Below, piece after piece: positions 1 to 6,118 of a stretch of DNA of 6,884 bases. Below the pieces are notes generated by a model. It was not told the DNA's origin, made no database searches, and saw only the letters and a program-made list of their open reading frames with translations. Position 1 is the stretch's first letter, and the number at the start of each line of letters is the position of its first letter. The translations under genes were made by a program, and so were the position numbers. The stretch is taken from contig JALHUQ010000416.1 of NCBI GenBank assembly GCA_022866645.1, forward strand, positions 1 through 6,884. The letters are read 5' to 3'. This DNA is from Woeseiaceae bacterium (GTDB lineage Bacteria; Pseudomonadota; Gammaproteobacteria; Steroidobacterales; Woeseiaceae).

Positions 1-381
1 CGCGAAGCGCTGGCAGACGACGAAAAGGGCGATCCAAGATCCTATCGTGTGCCTGATTTGTTAGTCGAGGCGGGCAGACTGGGGCAGAAATCCGGCGCCG
101 GCTTTTACGCCTATGACGACAATCGCCAGGCGACGCCGGATCCGGCAGTGGATGAGATGATCGTGACCGCAGCAGCGGAATATGGAATCGAACGTCGATC
201 GATATCCGATGAGGAGATCGTTGATCGATTGATTTCGTCCCTGGTCGATGAAGGTCGTGAGATACTGGAAGAGGGCATTGCGCAGCGTTCCAGCGACATA
301 GACGTTGTTTATGTTTACGGCTATGGATTTCCTGCGTCGCGTGGTGGTCCAATGTTTTACGCGGATCAGAGAGAGGAGTAG
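1..381 (+). CDS. 3-hydroxyacyl-CoA dehydrogenase C-terminal region of a FadB/FadJ-type multifunctional enzyme (5' partial, 3' end shortened)
   Basis: The reading frame is open from base 1 and ends at TAG 379-381, giving about 126 residues of the C-terminus of a fatty-acid beta-oxidation enzyme. Visible motifs are GRLGQKSGAGFYAYD, typical of the end of the first 3HCDH C-terminal domain, and then an EEIVDRL..EGREILEEGIAQR..DIDVVYVYGYGFP..RGGPMFYADQ stretch typical of the second. In the family these domains follow an enoyl-CoA hydratase and an NAD-binding dehydrogenase domain and act in the cytoplasm on 3-hydroxyacyl-CoA. The upstream part lies outside the window. Relatives normally continue for roughly 45-55 residues after GGPMFYAD; here only QREE follows before the stop. 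The other two frames downstream do not restore a family-like tail, so this looks like loss or replacement of the 3' end and not a simple frameshift. Family assignment is firm; whether the enzyme is functional is uncertain. Confidence 0.88.
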   Translation, partial: REALADDEKGDPRSYRVPDLLVEAGRLGQKSGAGFYAYDDNRQATPDPAVDEMIVTAAAEYGIERRSISDEEIVDRLISSLVDEGREILEEGIAQRSSDIDVVYVYGYGFPASRGGPMFYADQREE

Positions 382-385
382 TGCG

Positions 386-838
386 ATGGACATATCGTGG
401 ATACAGATATTCATACTAACGCTGTCGGAGTGCGTGGCTCCTGCGGGCAAGACGGTTTGCCAGGAACAGCAATTTGAATTGCGATTTCTCAGTCAGGAAG
501 ATTGCAGCTATGCGTTGGAGCAACTGATCGCTTTGAAGGACGAAGCCGAGTACGTCATCGTCAATCGTCAGAAATCGGGCTGCGCTCCGTCGGCCGCGGA
601 GAGCAAAACCTACGCGAGTCTCGACGCCATCAACGACGCGAACAAGAATACCGTTGGCTGGCGCGTACCGGGCAGCGAGGACGCCAGGCGAATCGAGGTG
701 AACCAGAGCTACAGTGAGCGTTTGTCGGAGCTCATGCCCTGCAAAGACACAGGTGACGTGGTGCCTTGCAAGGTCGGCGACATCATCGTCGAAGAACAAG
801 CAAAAGGCGATAGCGTCGACGTCTGGAAGCGCGACTAG
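386..838 (+). CDS. Small six-cysteine protein of unknown function, probably exported
   Basis: This is a 150-residue protein that I cannot assign to a named family. ATG 386 is preferred over in-frame starts near 305 because a purine-rich ribosome binding site (GAGAGGAG, 371-378) lies 7 bases upstream, and because earlier starts would overlap the beta-oxidation gene. The N-terminus has a short hydrophobic run (WIQIFILTLS, residues 5-14) followed by Cys-rich sequence. The six cysteines are at 16, 25, 40, 66, 119 and 128, an even number that would suit disulfides in an oxidising compartment. There is no basic n-region and no clear signal-peptidase site. Cys16 follows Glu, which does not fit a lipobox. 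The rest is polar and acidic, ending VWKRD. It follows the truncated fad gene by 4 bases and may be co-transcribed with it, and it converges on the peptidase gene 28 bases further on. Coding status is likely; function and export are inference. Confidence 0.65.
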   Translation: MDISWIQIFILTLSECVAPAGKTVCQEQQFELRFLSQEDCSYALEQLIALKDEAEYVIVNRQKSGCAPSAAESKTYASLDAINDANKNTVGWRVPGSEDARRIEVNQSYSERLSELMPCKDTGDVVPCKVGDIIVEEQAKGDSVDVWKRD

Positions 839-866
839 ATCTCAGTCGAGTTCGGTTGCACCGTGC

Positions 867-1790
867 CTATCGCGGCGCGGAAATTGCTGCTCGAACGGCG
901 GCGAGAGGGCTGTCATCACTCAAGGCAACGCTACCGTCATCGTTGGTCGTGATGCCCAGCTCGGCCAATAGCGGTTCTATATCCGGGAATCCCTCGACAT
1001 CCGCATATTGTCGATACAAGGGCATGAACACGGGTGTTTCGATGAAGGTATCCAGTTTTTCAAACAATCGCGGGCCCGACCAGCGCCGCTGCGATGGCAG
1101 GCAGCATGACTGCAATTGTTCGAGTACCGTGTCGAGTGACTCTTTACCGCCGGAGCGTTCGCGAAGCTCGACGTCAGCCAACAGGGCGATCGCTGCACCG
1201 CTCCAATACACTTTCATTCTCGCTTCGCGAATGCCACCGCTGGCGGCGTCGTTAGGCGAGAGTTCCGGGCGTGATTCGCGTCCGCGCACGAACCCCTCGC
1301 TCAATCGCTGCCACGCGAACTCGGGAGCGTAGCGGCTTGCGCGCGACATCAATACGTTTTGATAATAAGTAGCGAAGCCTTCTGCTATCCAGCGATAGCG
1401 TTGGCTCAGGAGCGGCAACATCAGGTGGCTGAATTCGTGTGTTGCGGTCCAGTCGCTATAGAACTCGTTGATAGGTCGGTCCGTATTAACGAACAGTTCG
1501 ACGGTCTCGCCATCGGTTCGTGTAACGCGACCGAAGATCACCGGCGCATCGCTGCCCCAGGCGTTTTCGGTAGTGGGAATGACGATGATTTTGGCGTTGG
1601 GGTTCGGGAAGCGGCCGTAAACGAGAGTGACCGTTTCGGCCGTTGCGTTGATCCACTCGACGATTTCCTCCGCTTTCTCGTCACTAACCGGTTGTCTGAC
1701 CTCTATAGAAAGAGTGTCGGTCGAAGTGACGCCCTGGCCGCCATCGGGCGAGGCTAAAAGCAGGAGTGTGACGAGAGAATCCATGAACAT
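867..1790 (-). CDS. Short M61-like zinc metallopeptidase (gluzincin), probably exported
   Basis: This is a 307-residue protein with a zincin active site: HEFSH at residues 118-122 (two His ligands and the catalytic Glu119), then WIAEGFATYY at 134-143, in which Glu137 fits the third zinc ligand. The segment YWSGAAIALLADVELRERSG followed by GKESLDTVLEQL (about 195-226) closely resembles the stretch after the active site in M61 glycyl-aminopeptidase-type proteins. Family members are often near 600 residues, with an N-terminal beta domain and a C-terminal PDZ domain; this protein is about half that and shows neither. Residues 5-13 are hydrophobic (SLVTLLLLA) and may be a short signal sequence, but no basic n-region precedes it. 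ATG 1790 is the first possible start after an in-frame stop 21 bases upstream; the ribosome binding site is weak. An adjacent Cys229-Cys230 pair is unusual. It lies 51 bases downstream of a barrel gene on the same strand, probably in one operon. Substrate unknown. Confidence 0.82.
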   Translation of the reverse strand: MFMDSLVTLLLLASPDGGQGVTSTDTLSIEVRQPVSDEKAEEIVEWINATAETVTLVYGRFPNPNAKIIVIPTTENAWGSDAPVIFGRVTRTDGETVELFVNTDRPINEFYSDWTATHEFSHLMLPLLSQRYRWIAEGFATYYQNVLMSRASRYAPEFAWQRLSEGFVRGRESRPELSPNDAASGGIREARMKVYWSGAAIALLADVELRERSGGKESLDTVLEQLQSCCLPSQRRWSGPRLFEKLDTFIETPVFMPLYRQYADVEGFPDIEPLLAELGITTNDDGSVALSDDSPLAAVRAAISAPR

Positions 1791-1810
1791 AGTCTGATTA
1801 TGGACTCTTC

Positions 1811-1841
1811 AAGCGCTCGCAAGTTTCGTCTTGCAAGTGAG
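1811..1841 (-). other. Intercistronic stem-loop between the barrel and peptidase genes
   Basis: An inverted repeat has arms at 1816-1823 and 1830-1837 around a 6-base loop. In minus-strand RNA the 8-bp stem pairs fully with one G-U wobble; on the plus strand the same position would be a C-A mismatch. It begins 4 bases after the stop codon of the upstream barrel gene. No U-run follows, so it is not a standard intrinsic terminator. A transcript-stabilising or processing hairpin, or partial attenuation, is more plausible. The pairing is seen in the sequence; the role is inferred. Confidence 0.4.
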
Positions 1842-2492
1842 CTAGAAACGAAACACGAGTCCGGCCCGTGCTTCCCATTGCGAGAGTACCGTTGCGTCTA
1901 CGTGTATCAGGCAGGCACCGGAGCCGTTGACGCTGCTACAAAAAATACTGCTGTTGTCGTCAACGAAGGTTGTGTAAACCCGCGCCTCGAGTCGAATGCC
2001 CACTCTGCTTTTGGCGTTAATCTGGACGCCACCGCCGAGAGAGGCCGAGAAGAAGTGTTCGGATCCGGCGCCTGCAAGCGCCGGGTCAAACTCAGTTACG
2101 CCCAGCGTCAGTGCGATAAACGGGCGGGTCCTGTCGCCGTCGAAAAGGTAGGTGCCCCCGAACTGAAAATACTCGACGTCCAGATCAATAGTCGGGTCAT
2201 TGACGAAAAAACCCTGCGTGGTTGCGTCGGTGCTCTGCCGCGCATACAGAAATTCATATTGACCGTTCGGATTTGCTTCGATGTTAAACACAAACCCTGC
2301 GGCGTTCGAGTCATTCAGATCAACGCGACCGTCGCCGTCCTTTTCTTCGAAACTTCCGCCTATCAGATAGGATACGAACGGAGTGATTTCGAATTTGAAC
2401 GATTGACTCTGCGCCGCGGCGGTGGCGGAATAAGCCATCGATATCAAAAGAATCATGACCCGGAAACCAACAGCGCTAACACGCAGTGTCAT
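1842..2492 (-). CDS. Outer-membrane beta-barrel protein, first copy
   Basis: This is a 216-residue precursor of a small outer-membrane barrel. ATG 2492 was chosen over upstream in-frame codons because an AGGAG (2505-2501) sits 8 bases before it and because it starts a clear signal peptide: basic N-terminus, core VMILLISMAYS, and probable cleavage after AAA at residues 25-27. The mature part alternates polar and hydrophobic residues in strand-like segments (FKFEITPFVSYLIGG, YEFLYARQS, VEYFQFGGTYLF, RPFIALTLGVTEF, FFSASLGGGVQI, RVGIRLEARVY). It ends in LVFRF, with the C-terminal aromatic residue that BamA substrates usually carry. An acidic DGDGRVDLND segment (52-61) sits in an early loop. Exactly two cysteines, 185 and 194, fall in a late loop and could form a disulfide. 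Transport or structural function cannot be told. Probably the first gene of a two-gene unit with the M61-like peptidase. Confidence 0.85.
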   Translation of the reverse strand: MTLRVSAVGFRVMILLISMAYSATAAAQSQSFKFEITPFVSYLIGGSFEEKDGDGRVDLNDSNAAGFVFNIEANPNGQYEFLYARQSTDATTQGFFVNDPTIDLDVEYFQFGGTYLFDGDRTRPFIALTLGVTEFDPALAGAGSEHFFSASLGGGVQINAKSRVGIRLEARVYTTFVDDNSSIFCSSVNGSGACLIHVDATVLSQWEARAGLVFRF

Positions 2493-2767
2493 TTTGAATT
2501 CTCCTGGTATCTGTGCAAAACGCAATTGTACGTTGCATGCCCTAAAAAATCCGCAAGAGTGTCGATTACATACGGCGGTCGAGTAGACGCCGATGTGAAT
2601 TACGGCGTGCGTTTTTGTCAAACAACATCAGCCCGATTGGCGGTAACATCAGCGGCACTCTCGGCAGAGCGATTCTTAGAAAATTCATCGTGACACCCCT
2701 CTGAACTTGAACTTTGAGACATAATAGTCGAAAACGTGAGCCACCCATTGTCAGGAGTCCAGAGGGA
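2493..2767. other. Divergent intergenic region between barrel and clsC-like genes
   Basis: This 275-base gap must hold the promoters for both flanking genes. Nothing in it is a clear full promoter. On the minus strand, TACAAT (2530-2525) resembles a -10 box 33 bases before the barrel start, but no good -35 lies at 16-18 bases. A perfect TTGACA occurs at 2621-2616 without a matching -10. On the plus strand, CATAAT (2720-2725) resembles a -10 box 43 bases before the clsC-like start, again without a -35. TACGGCG is repeated at 2571 and 2601, with an inverted CGCCG at 2588 between the copies, which could be an operator. A candidate small ORF occupies 2566-2688. Confidence 0.4.
2566..2688 (-). CDS. 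Candidate 40-residue small protein upstream of the barrel gene
   Basis: This is an unrecognised small ORF, ATG 2688 to TAA 2566. An AGAGGGG Shine-Dalgarno-like sequence sits 7 bases before the start, stronger than that of several real genes here. The product has a Leu/Ile/Met/Pro-rich first half (MNFLRIALPRVPLMLPPIGL) and a very basic second half containing NARRNSHRRLLDRR. The hydrophobic part is broken by four prolines and is short for a transmembrane helix. It ends 73 bases before the barrel start on the same strand, so it could be a leader peptide or just a chance ORF in the 5' region. Only the start signal and composition support it. Confidence 0.27.
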   Translation of the reverse strand: MNFLRIALPRVPLMLPPIGLMLFDKNARRNSHRRLLDRRM

Positions 2768-4306
2768 ATGACCAATCGGAAAGTTTTGACCATCGTCGGA
2801 GCACTGCTTGCCAGCATGCTAATCACCGGCTGTGCGAGCGTGCCATTGGACGTCCCGAAAACGGCGAGTTCGGCGTTGATCGACACCGACGCCACCTCAT
2901 TGGCCAAATCCAGCGCCTCCTGGCGTGTGGCGGATCCCACGCGAAACGGGTTTTATCCTTTAGTCCAGGGATTTGATGCATTCGGCGCGCGGCTGGTGCT
3001 GATCGATCGCGCCGAACGCAGTATCGACGTCCAGTACTTTTTGATGAAAGCCGATTTGGCCGGCCTGGTTTTTGCGGGCAAACTGATGCAGGCTGCAGAG
3101 CGTGGCGTGCGCGTCCGATTTCTGCTCGATGATATTTTTACCAGTGTCGACGATGAAGCACTGACGTTTCTGAGTCAGCACCCGAACATTGAGCTGCGTA
3201 TATTCAACCCGATTTCGCGGAGAGGTCTGCCGGCTCTTAACTATGTCGGGAACTTCAAACTCGCGAATCGCAGAATGCATAACAAGTCGTTCACAGTCGA
3301 TAATCAGATCGCCATTGTCGGCGGACGCAACATTGCCGAAGAGTACTTCCAGCTGGATACGACCGGCGAATTCATCGATTTCGATATGCTCGCCGCTGGC
3401 CCGGTTGTGAAGGATATTTCTGCTTCATTTGATACCTACTGGAATCATGAGCTCGCGGTTCCGATGAGTGTGCTCTCCGACGTCAAAGACGCTGAAAAAA
3501 TGGATGCCAGGCACAGCAAGCTCGAAGCCGAGATGCAGAAATCCGGGGAATCGATTTATGGCGAAGCCGTCAACACCGAATTGATGCAAAATATTTTCGG
3601 CGGCCAGGTCGCTCCGTTTTTCGCAGACGCGAGAACCATTGTTGATGATCCGCAAAAATTGCTTGAGAAAGTATCGCCGGATCATCAAATCGTGGCTAAA
3701 GCCATCGCGGAAGCGCTGCGCAACGCTGAAGAAGAGATCATCATCTATACGCCGTATTTTATTCCGGGAAAAGCCGGCATGGAGTTGATCGAAAACGTCA
3801 GGGCAAAAGGCGTCCGAATAGTGCTGATTACGAATTCGCTCGCCAGCAATAACCATACTCCGGTGCATTCGGCGTACTCGTCTTACAGAAAACGGCTACT
3901 TGTGGCCGGAGTAGAGCTGTATGAGGCACGCGCCGATGCTGCCCAGGTGATATTGGATGATGGCAGCAAAGAGTTGGAACAACTGACATTGCATACCAAG
4001 GGCATCATCATCGACCGACGGTACACGTTCGTCGGCTCGCTGAATCTGGACCCGCGTTCGATCGACATCAATACAGAAATGGGCGTGATGATCGACTCCA
4101 CCGATCTTGGTACTGTTCTGGCAGAAAACTCCGAAAAACGCGTACCAACCATAGCCTACCAACTGAAACTCGATGACAAGAACAAGATCAGCTGGCATGC
4201 GACTATTGACGGGCGAGAGGTCGTGGAGACGAAAGAACCACTTACCTCCGGCTGGCGGCGATTTCAGGCCTGGTTCTTAAAGATCGCGCCTGAAAAACAG
4301 CTCTGA
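2768..4306 (+). CDS. clsC: ClsC-type cardiolipin synthase / phospholipase D-family lipoprotein
   Basis: This 512-residue protein is of the phospholipase D superfamily. It has two HxK(x4)D motifs: His171/Lys173/Asp178 in RRMHNKSFTVDNQIAIVGGR, and His409/Lys411/Asp416 in LHTKGIIIDRRYTFVGSLNL. Similarity to Escherichia coli ClsC (YmdC) is colinear to the end, including the RSIDVQYF start of the first PLD domain, LITNSLASNN, DPRSIDINTEMG and the YQLKLDDKNKISW tail. ClsC joins phosphatidylethanolamine with phosphatidylglycerol to make cardiolipin; that activity here is inferred from homology. ATG 2768 is chosen because it starts a lipoprotein signal peptide (MTNRKVLTIVGALLASMLITG, then Cys22) and has AGGAG at 2753-2757, 10 bases upstream. 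Ala23 after the lipidated Cys predicts outer-membrane sorting under Lol rules. In E. coli clsC works with the neighbouring ymdB; no such gene is present here. It converges on the transglycosylase gene. Confidence 0.9.
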   Translation: MTNRKVLTIVGALLASMLITGCASVPLDVPKTASSALIDTDATSLAKSSASWRVADPTRNGFYPLVQGFDAFGARLVLIDRAERSIDVQYFLMKADLAGLVFAGKLMQAAERGVRVRFLLDDIFTSVDDEALTFLSQHPNIELRIFNPISRRGLPALNYVGNFKLANRRMHNKSFTVDNQIAIVGGRNIAEEYFQLDTTGEFIDFDMLAAGPVVKDISASFDTYWNHELAVPMSVLSDVKDAEKMDARHSKLEAEMQKSGESIYGEAVNTELMQNIFGGQVAPFFADARTIVDDPQKLLEKVSPDHQIVAKAIAEALRNAEEEIIIYTPYFIPGKAGMELIENVRAKGVRIVLITNSLASNNHTPVHSAYSSYRKRLLVAGVELYEARADAAQVILDDGSKELEQLTLHTKGIIIDRRYTFVGSLNLDPRSIDINTEMGVMIDSTDLGTVLAENSEKRVPTIAYQLKLDDKNKISWHATIDGREVVETKEPLTSGWRRFQAWFLKIAPEKQL

Positions 4307-4333
4307 CAAATTTACGGTGGTCCAGCCGCAACG

Positions 4334-4351
4334 ATCACCGGCGCGGTCGAT
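4334..4351. terminator. Weak hairpin between convergent clsC-like and mltF-like genes
   Basis: The 72 bases between the convergent stops contain an ATCACCG...CGGTCGAT inverted repeat: 7 base pairs with one bulged C and a 3-base loop. No T-run follows on either strand, so it is a poor intrinsic terminator. It is listed because a shared terminator is expected here and nothing better is visible; Rho-dependent ends are equally possible. Confidence 0.2.
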
Positions 4352-4378
4352 GTGTGCTTGACCATTGTCGTGTCCTTA

Positions 4379-6001
4379 TCATTGGGCGGTCTGCTGACAA
4401 GCAGCCAACTTCGTTCCATATTGCTCGCGCCGCTCGACGCGCCTTGCCAGAGTGAGCTGATATCCGACGTAGTATTTATAGATGCTGCTCACGTACCCTA
4501 CCGTTTCTGCACCTATTCGTTGTGCAGCAATGATCTCGACATTGTCAAACCAGCGATTGCGGTCGTATCCTTTTTCCGCCGCCTCGGTTCGCAGCTTTGC
4601 GACTCTGGCAGGTCCGGCATTGTAGGCGGCGAGCGCAAACAACCACTGGTTGGTCGGATCGACCTCGTCCGAGAAATAACGATCCGCCAGGAAGCGCAGG
4701 TACTTCGCTCCGGCGTGAATATTGCTGTCGACGTCGTCGACGCTGTCAATACCGATGTTGTGGTCAGCGGCAGTTGACGGCTTGATCTGCATGACACCGA
4801 CCGCGCCGGCCGAACTGCGGCGATCCTGTCGCAGACCGGATTCCTGAAAGCCTTGTGCCGCCAGCATCAGCCAGTCGTAGCCATACATCTCTGCGTAGGT
4901 CTGAAGGGCCTGTGTAAGTTCGGGGTATTTTTCAATCTCGTCGACATTGACGGCGCATCGAACCTGACTGGCGCTTGAGAGGTAGCGATTGAAAGTATCG
5001 TTGCCGACCAGCGTGCCTTTCCCGTACTTGCGCAGAAAGCGCTCCAGCAGGGCGGACAATTCCGTGCTCTCTGTGCGGACGGCCCACGCGATTTCACCAC
5101 CTTCATTGATGGCCAGGTCATCACGAATAACCACATCCGGAAAAACACTGGCCCAAAACCGGGCTTTGTAGTCATCCAGTACCGTAAGCGGAATCATTCC
5201 GGCACTCAGCATCTCGAGCAAGTCTTCAGCTTCCAGGAGTTCGTCTGCTTTGATAACGATCGGCGGCGGCTTGCCTTCTTCCTCGAAGCGACGGGCAAGC
5301 AACTGCAGGTGCTCATAATAACTGCTCGACTCTCTCACGACGATTTCCTGACCCGACAAGTCGTCAATCGATTTCAGGTCTGGCGCAGACGGGCCGGCGA
5401 CCAACACCTCGTTAATATTCTTGAGGAGCGGCCGCGTAAAATTGACGGCGGCGTTTCGAACACTCGTGATTGTCAGATCGCCCGCAATCAGGTCCGCATG
5501 TCCATTCAGCAGGGCTGGGAACAACTGGTCGCGGCTGACCGGAATCGGCACGACATAGACGCGAATATGGCGCCGCTGCAGCTCTTCGTTGAGAAAGGTT
5601 TCGAAATGCCCCAACAGTTCGACGATTGCACCGCGAGGTTTGCCTTTTTCATAGTAGAACTGGTATCCACCAAACGGAACCACGACGCGAATCGCGCGCC
5701 GCTCGATCATCCCGGAAAGATCGCCGGTCCACGGTTGCCAGAGGCGGGAAAACTCTTCAGGTAAAACAGCTGCAAATCCCGAGGTATCCACATCGTTGTC
5801 GGGTAGGTCGCTTGCTGGATCGACTTCTGCAACACTTGCTGGAGGCGGCGGCGGACTCGCGGCCTTGTCGCAGCTGGATACCAGGACACACGCAGCGGCC
5901 AGGAGGAAAAGCGCTGGTTTGGCAGATACGTATTTCAACGGATGTGTACTCGAAAATGCGTGGCGAAATTTACTGCCTCCGGAGTATAGCAGGCCGTTCA
6001 T
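4379..6001 (-). CDS. mltF: MltF-like membrane-bound lytic murein transglycosylase lipoprotein
   Basis: This 540-residue protein has two domains. Residues about 100-345 are a family 3 periplasmic solute-binding fold, shown by IRVVVPFGGYQFYYEKGKPR, the ADLIAGDLTITSVRNAAVNF signature and GGEIAWAVR. Residues about 365-530 are a family 1 SLT transglycosylase domain: QESGL with catalytic Glu387, SSAGAVGVMQIKP at 396-408, AAYNAGPARV at 458-467 and VGYVSSIYKYY at 501-511. Such enzymes cleave the MurNAc-GlcNAc bond to 1,6-anhydro products; in MltF the binding domain senses muropeptides. A lipoprotein signal ends VLVSSC (Cys44), followed by a Pro5 linker (50-54). Asp45 directly after the Cys is an inner-membrane retention residue in E. 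coli. ATG 6001 gives a long 43-residue signal with no clear ribosome binding site; TTG 5938 would give a normal 22-residue signal, with a TATACT box at 5988-5983 and GGAGG at 5980-5976 upstream. The start is therefore uncertain. Assignment to MltF-like is firm; orthology to E. coli MltF is not. Confidence 0.9.
   Translation of the reverse strand: MNGLLYSGGSKFRHAFSSTHPLKYVSAKPALFLLAAACVLVSSCDKAASPPPPPASVAEVDPASDLPDNDVDTSGFAAVLPEEFSRLWQPWTGDLSGMIERRAIRVVVPFGGYQFYYEKGKPRGAIVELLGHFETFLNEELQRRHIRVYVVPIPVSRDQLFPALLNGHADLIAGDLTITSVRNAAVNFTRPLLKNINEVLVAGPSAPDLKSIDDLSGQEIVVRESSSYYEHLQLLARRFEEEGKPPPIVIKADELLEAEDLLEMLSAGMIPLTVLDDYKARFWASVFPDVVIRDDLAINEGGEIAWAVRTESTELSALLERFLRKYGKGTLVGNDTFNRYLSSASQVRCAVNVDEIEKYPELTQALQTYAEMYGYDWLMLAAQGFQESGLRQDRRSSAGAVGVMQIKPSTAADHNIGIDSVDDVDSNIHAGAKYLRFLADRYFSDEVDPTNQWLFALAAYNAGPARVAKLRTEAAEKGYDRNRWFDNVEIIAAQRIGAETVGYVSSIYKYYVGYQLTLARRVERREQYGTKLAACQQTAQ
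5976..5988 (-). promoter_or_regulatory. Possible internal -10 box and GGAGG before an alternative mltF-like start
   Basis: On the minus strand TATACT (5988-5983) matches the -10 consensus at five of six positions, and GGAGG (5980-5976) follows directly. Both lie inside the first codons if translation begins at ATG 6001. GGAGG is too far (about 37 bases) from TTG 5938 to act as its ribosome binding site. No good -35 box is present at 16-18 bases. They matter only because they cast doubt on the annotated start. Confidence 0.2.
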
Positions 6002-6118
6002 GGAGCAGCGTCGAGCCAGCCCGTGACGTGCCGATTCATGTGCGGTGTTTTTTTTTGGAAACTCCGGTATTATCCGCGGCCGTTATTAAGCTCACAAAAT
6101 CGTTATCAAGGACAAAAA
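6002..6118. promoter_or_regulatory. Divergent promoter region of mltF-like and second barrel genes
   Basis: This 117-base gap separates two divergent genes. It contains nine consecutive T (6048-6056), a TATTAT (6068-6073) that could be a weak plus-strand -10 box lacking a recognisable -35, a CCGCGG palindrome, and an imperfect tandem repeat next to the barrel start. No operator could be assigned to a known regulator. Confidence 0.4.

Noticed and set aside
61..799. Minus-strand open frames of 127-129 codons at 61-450 and 416-799
   Set aside because: They overlap the fad and six-Cys genes, show no family features and lack good ribosome binding sites; they are shadows of the plus-strand genes.
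1907..1970. Possible secreted protein read from the frame opposite the barrel's Cys loop
   Set aside because: There is no start signal and no domain, and it is fully contained in the barrel gene.
2315..2345. EF-hand or dockerin-type calcium loop (DGDGRVDLND) in the first barrel
   Set aside because: The spacing does not fit a full EF-hand, and acidic Asp-rich loops are common in barrels of this type. It is kept only as a descriptive note.
2616..2621. Perfect TTGACA -35 box on the minus strand
   Set aside because: No -10-like hexamer occurs 16-18 bases downstream, so it is likely a chance match.
1800..2693. Long plus-strand open frame (297 codons) across the first barrel gene
   Set aside because: It is antisense to a protein with a clear signal peptide, barrel-like strands and terminal Phe. 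The plus-strand translation shows no recognisable domain.
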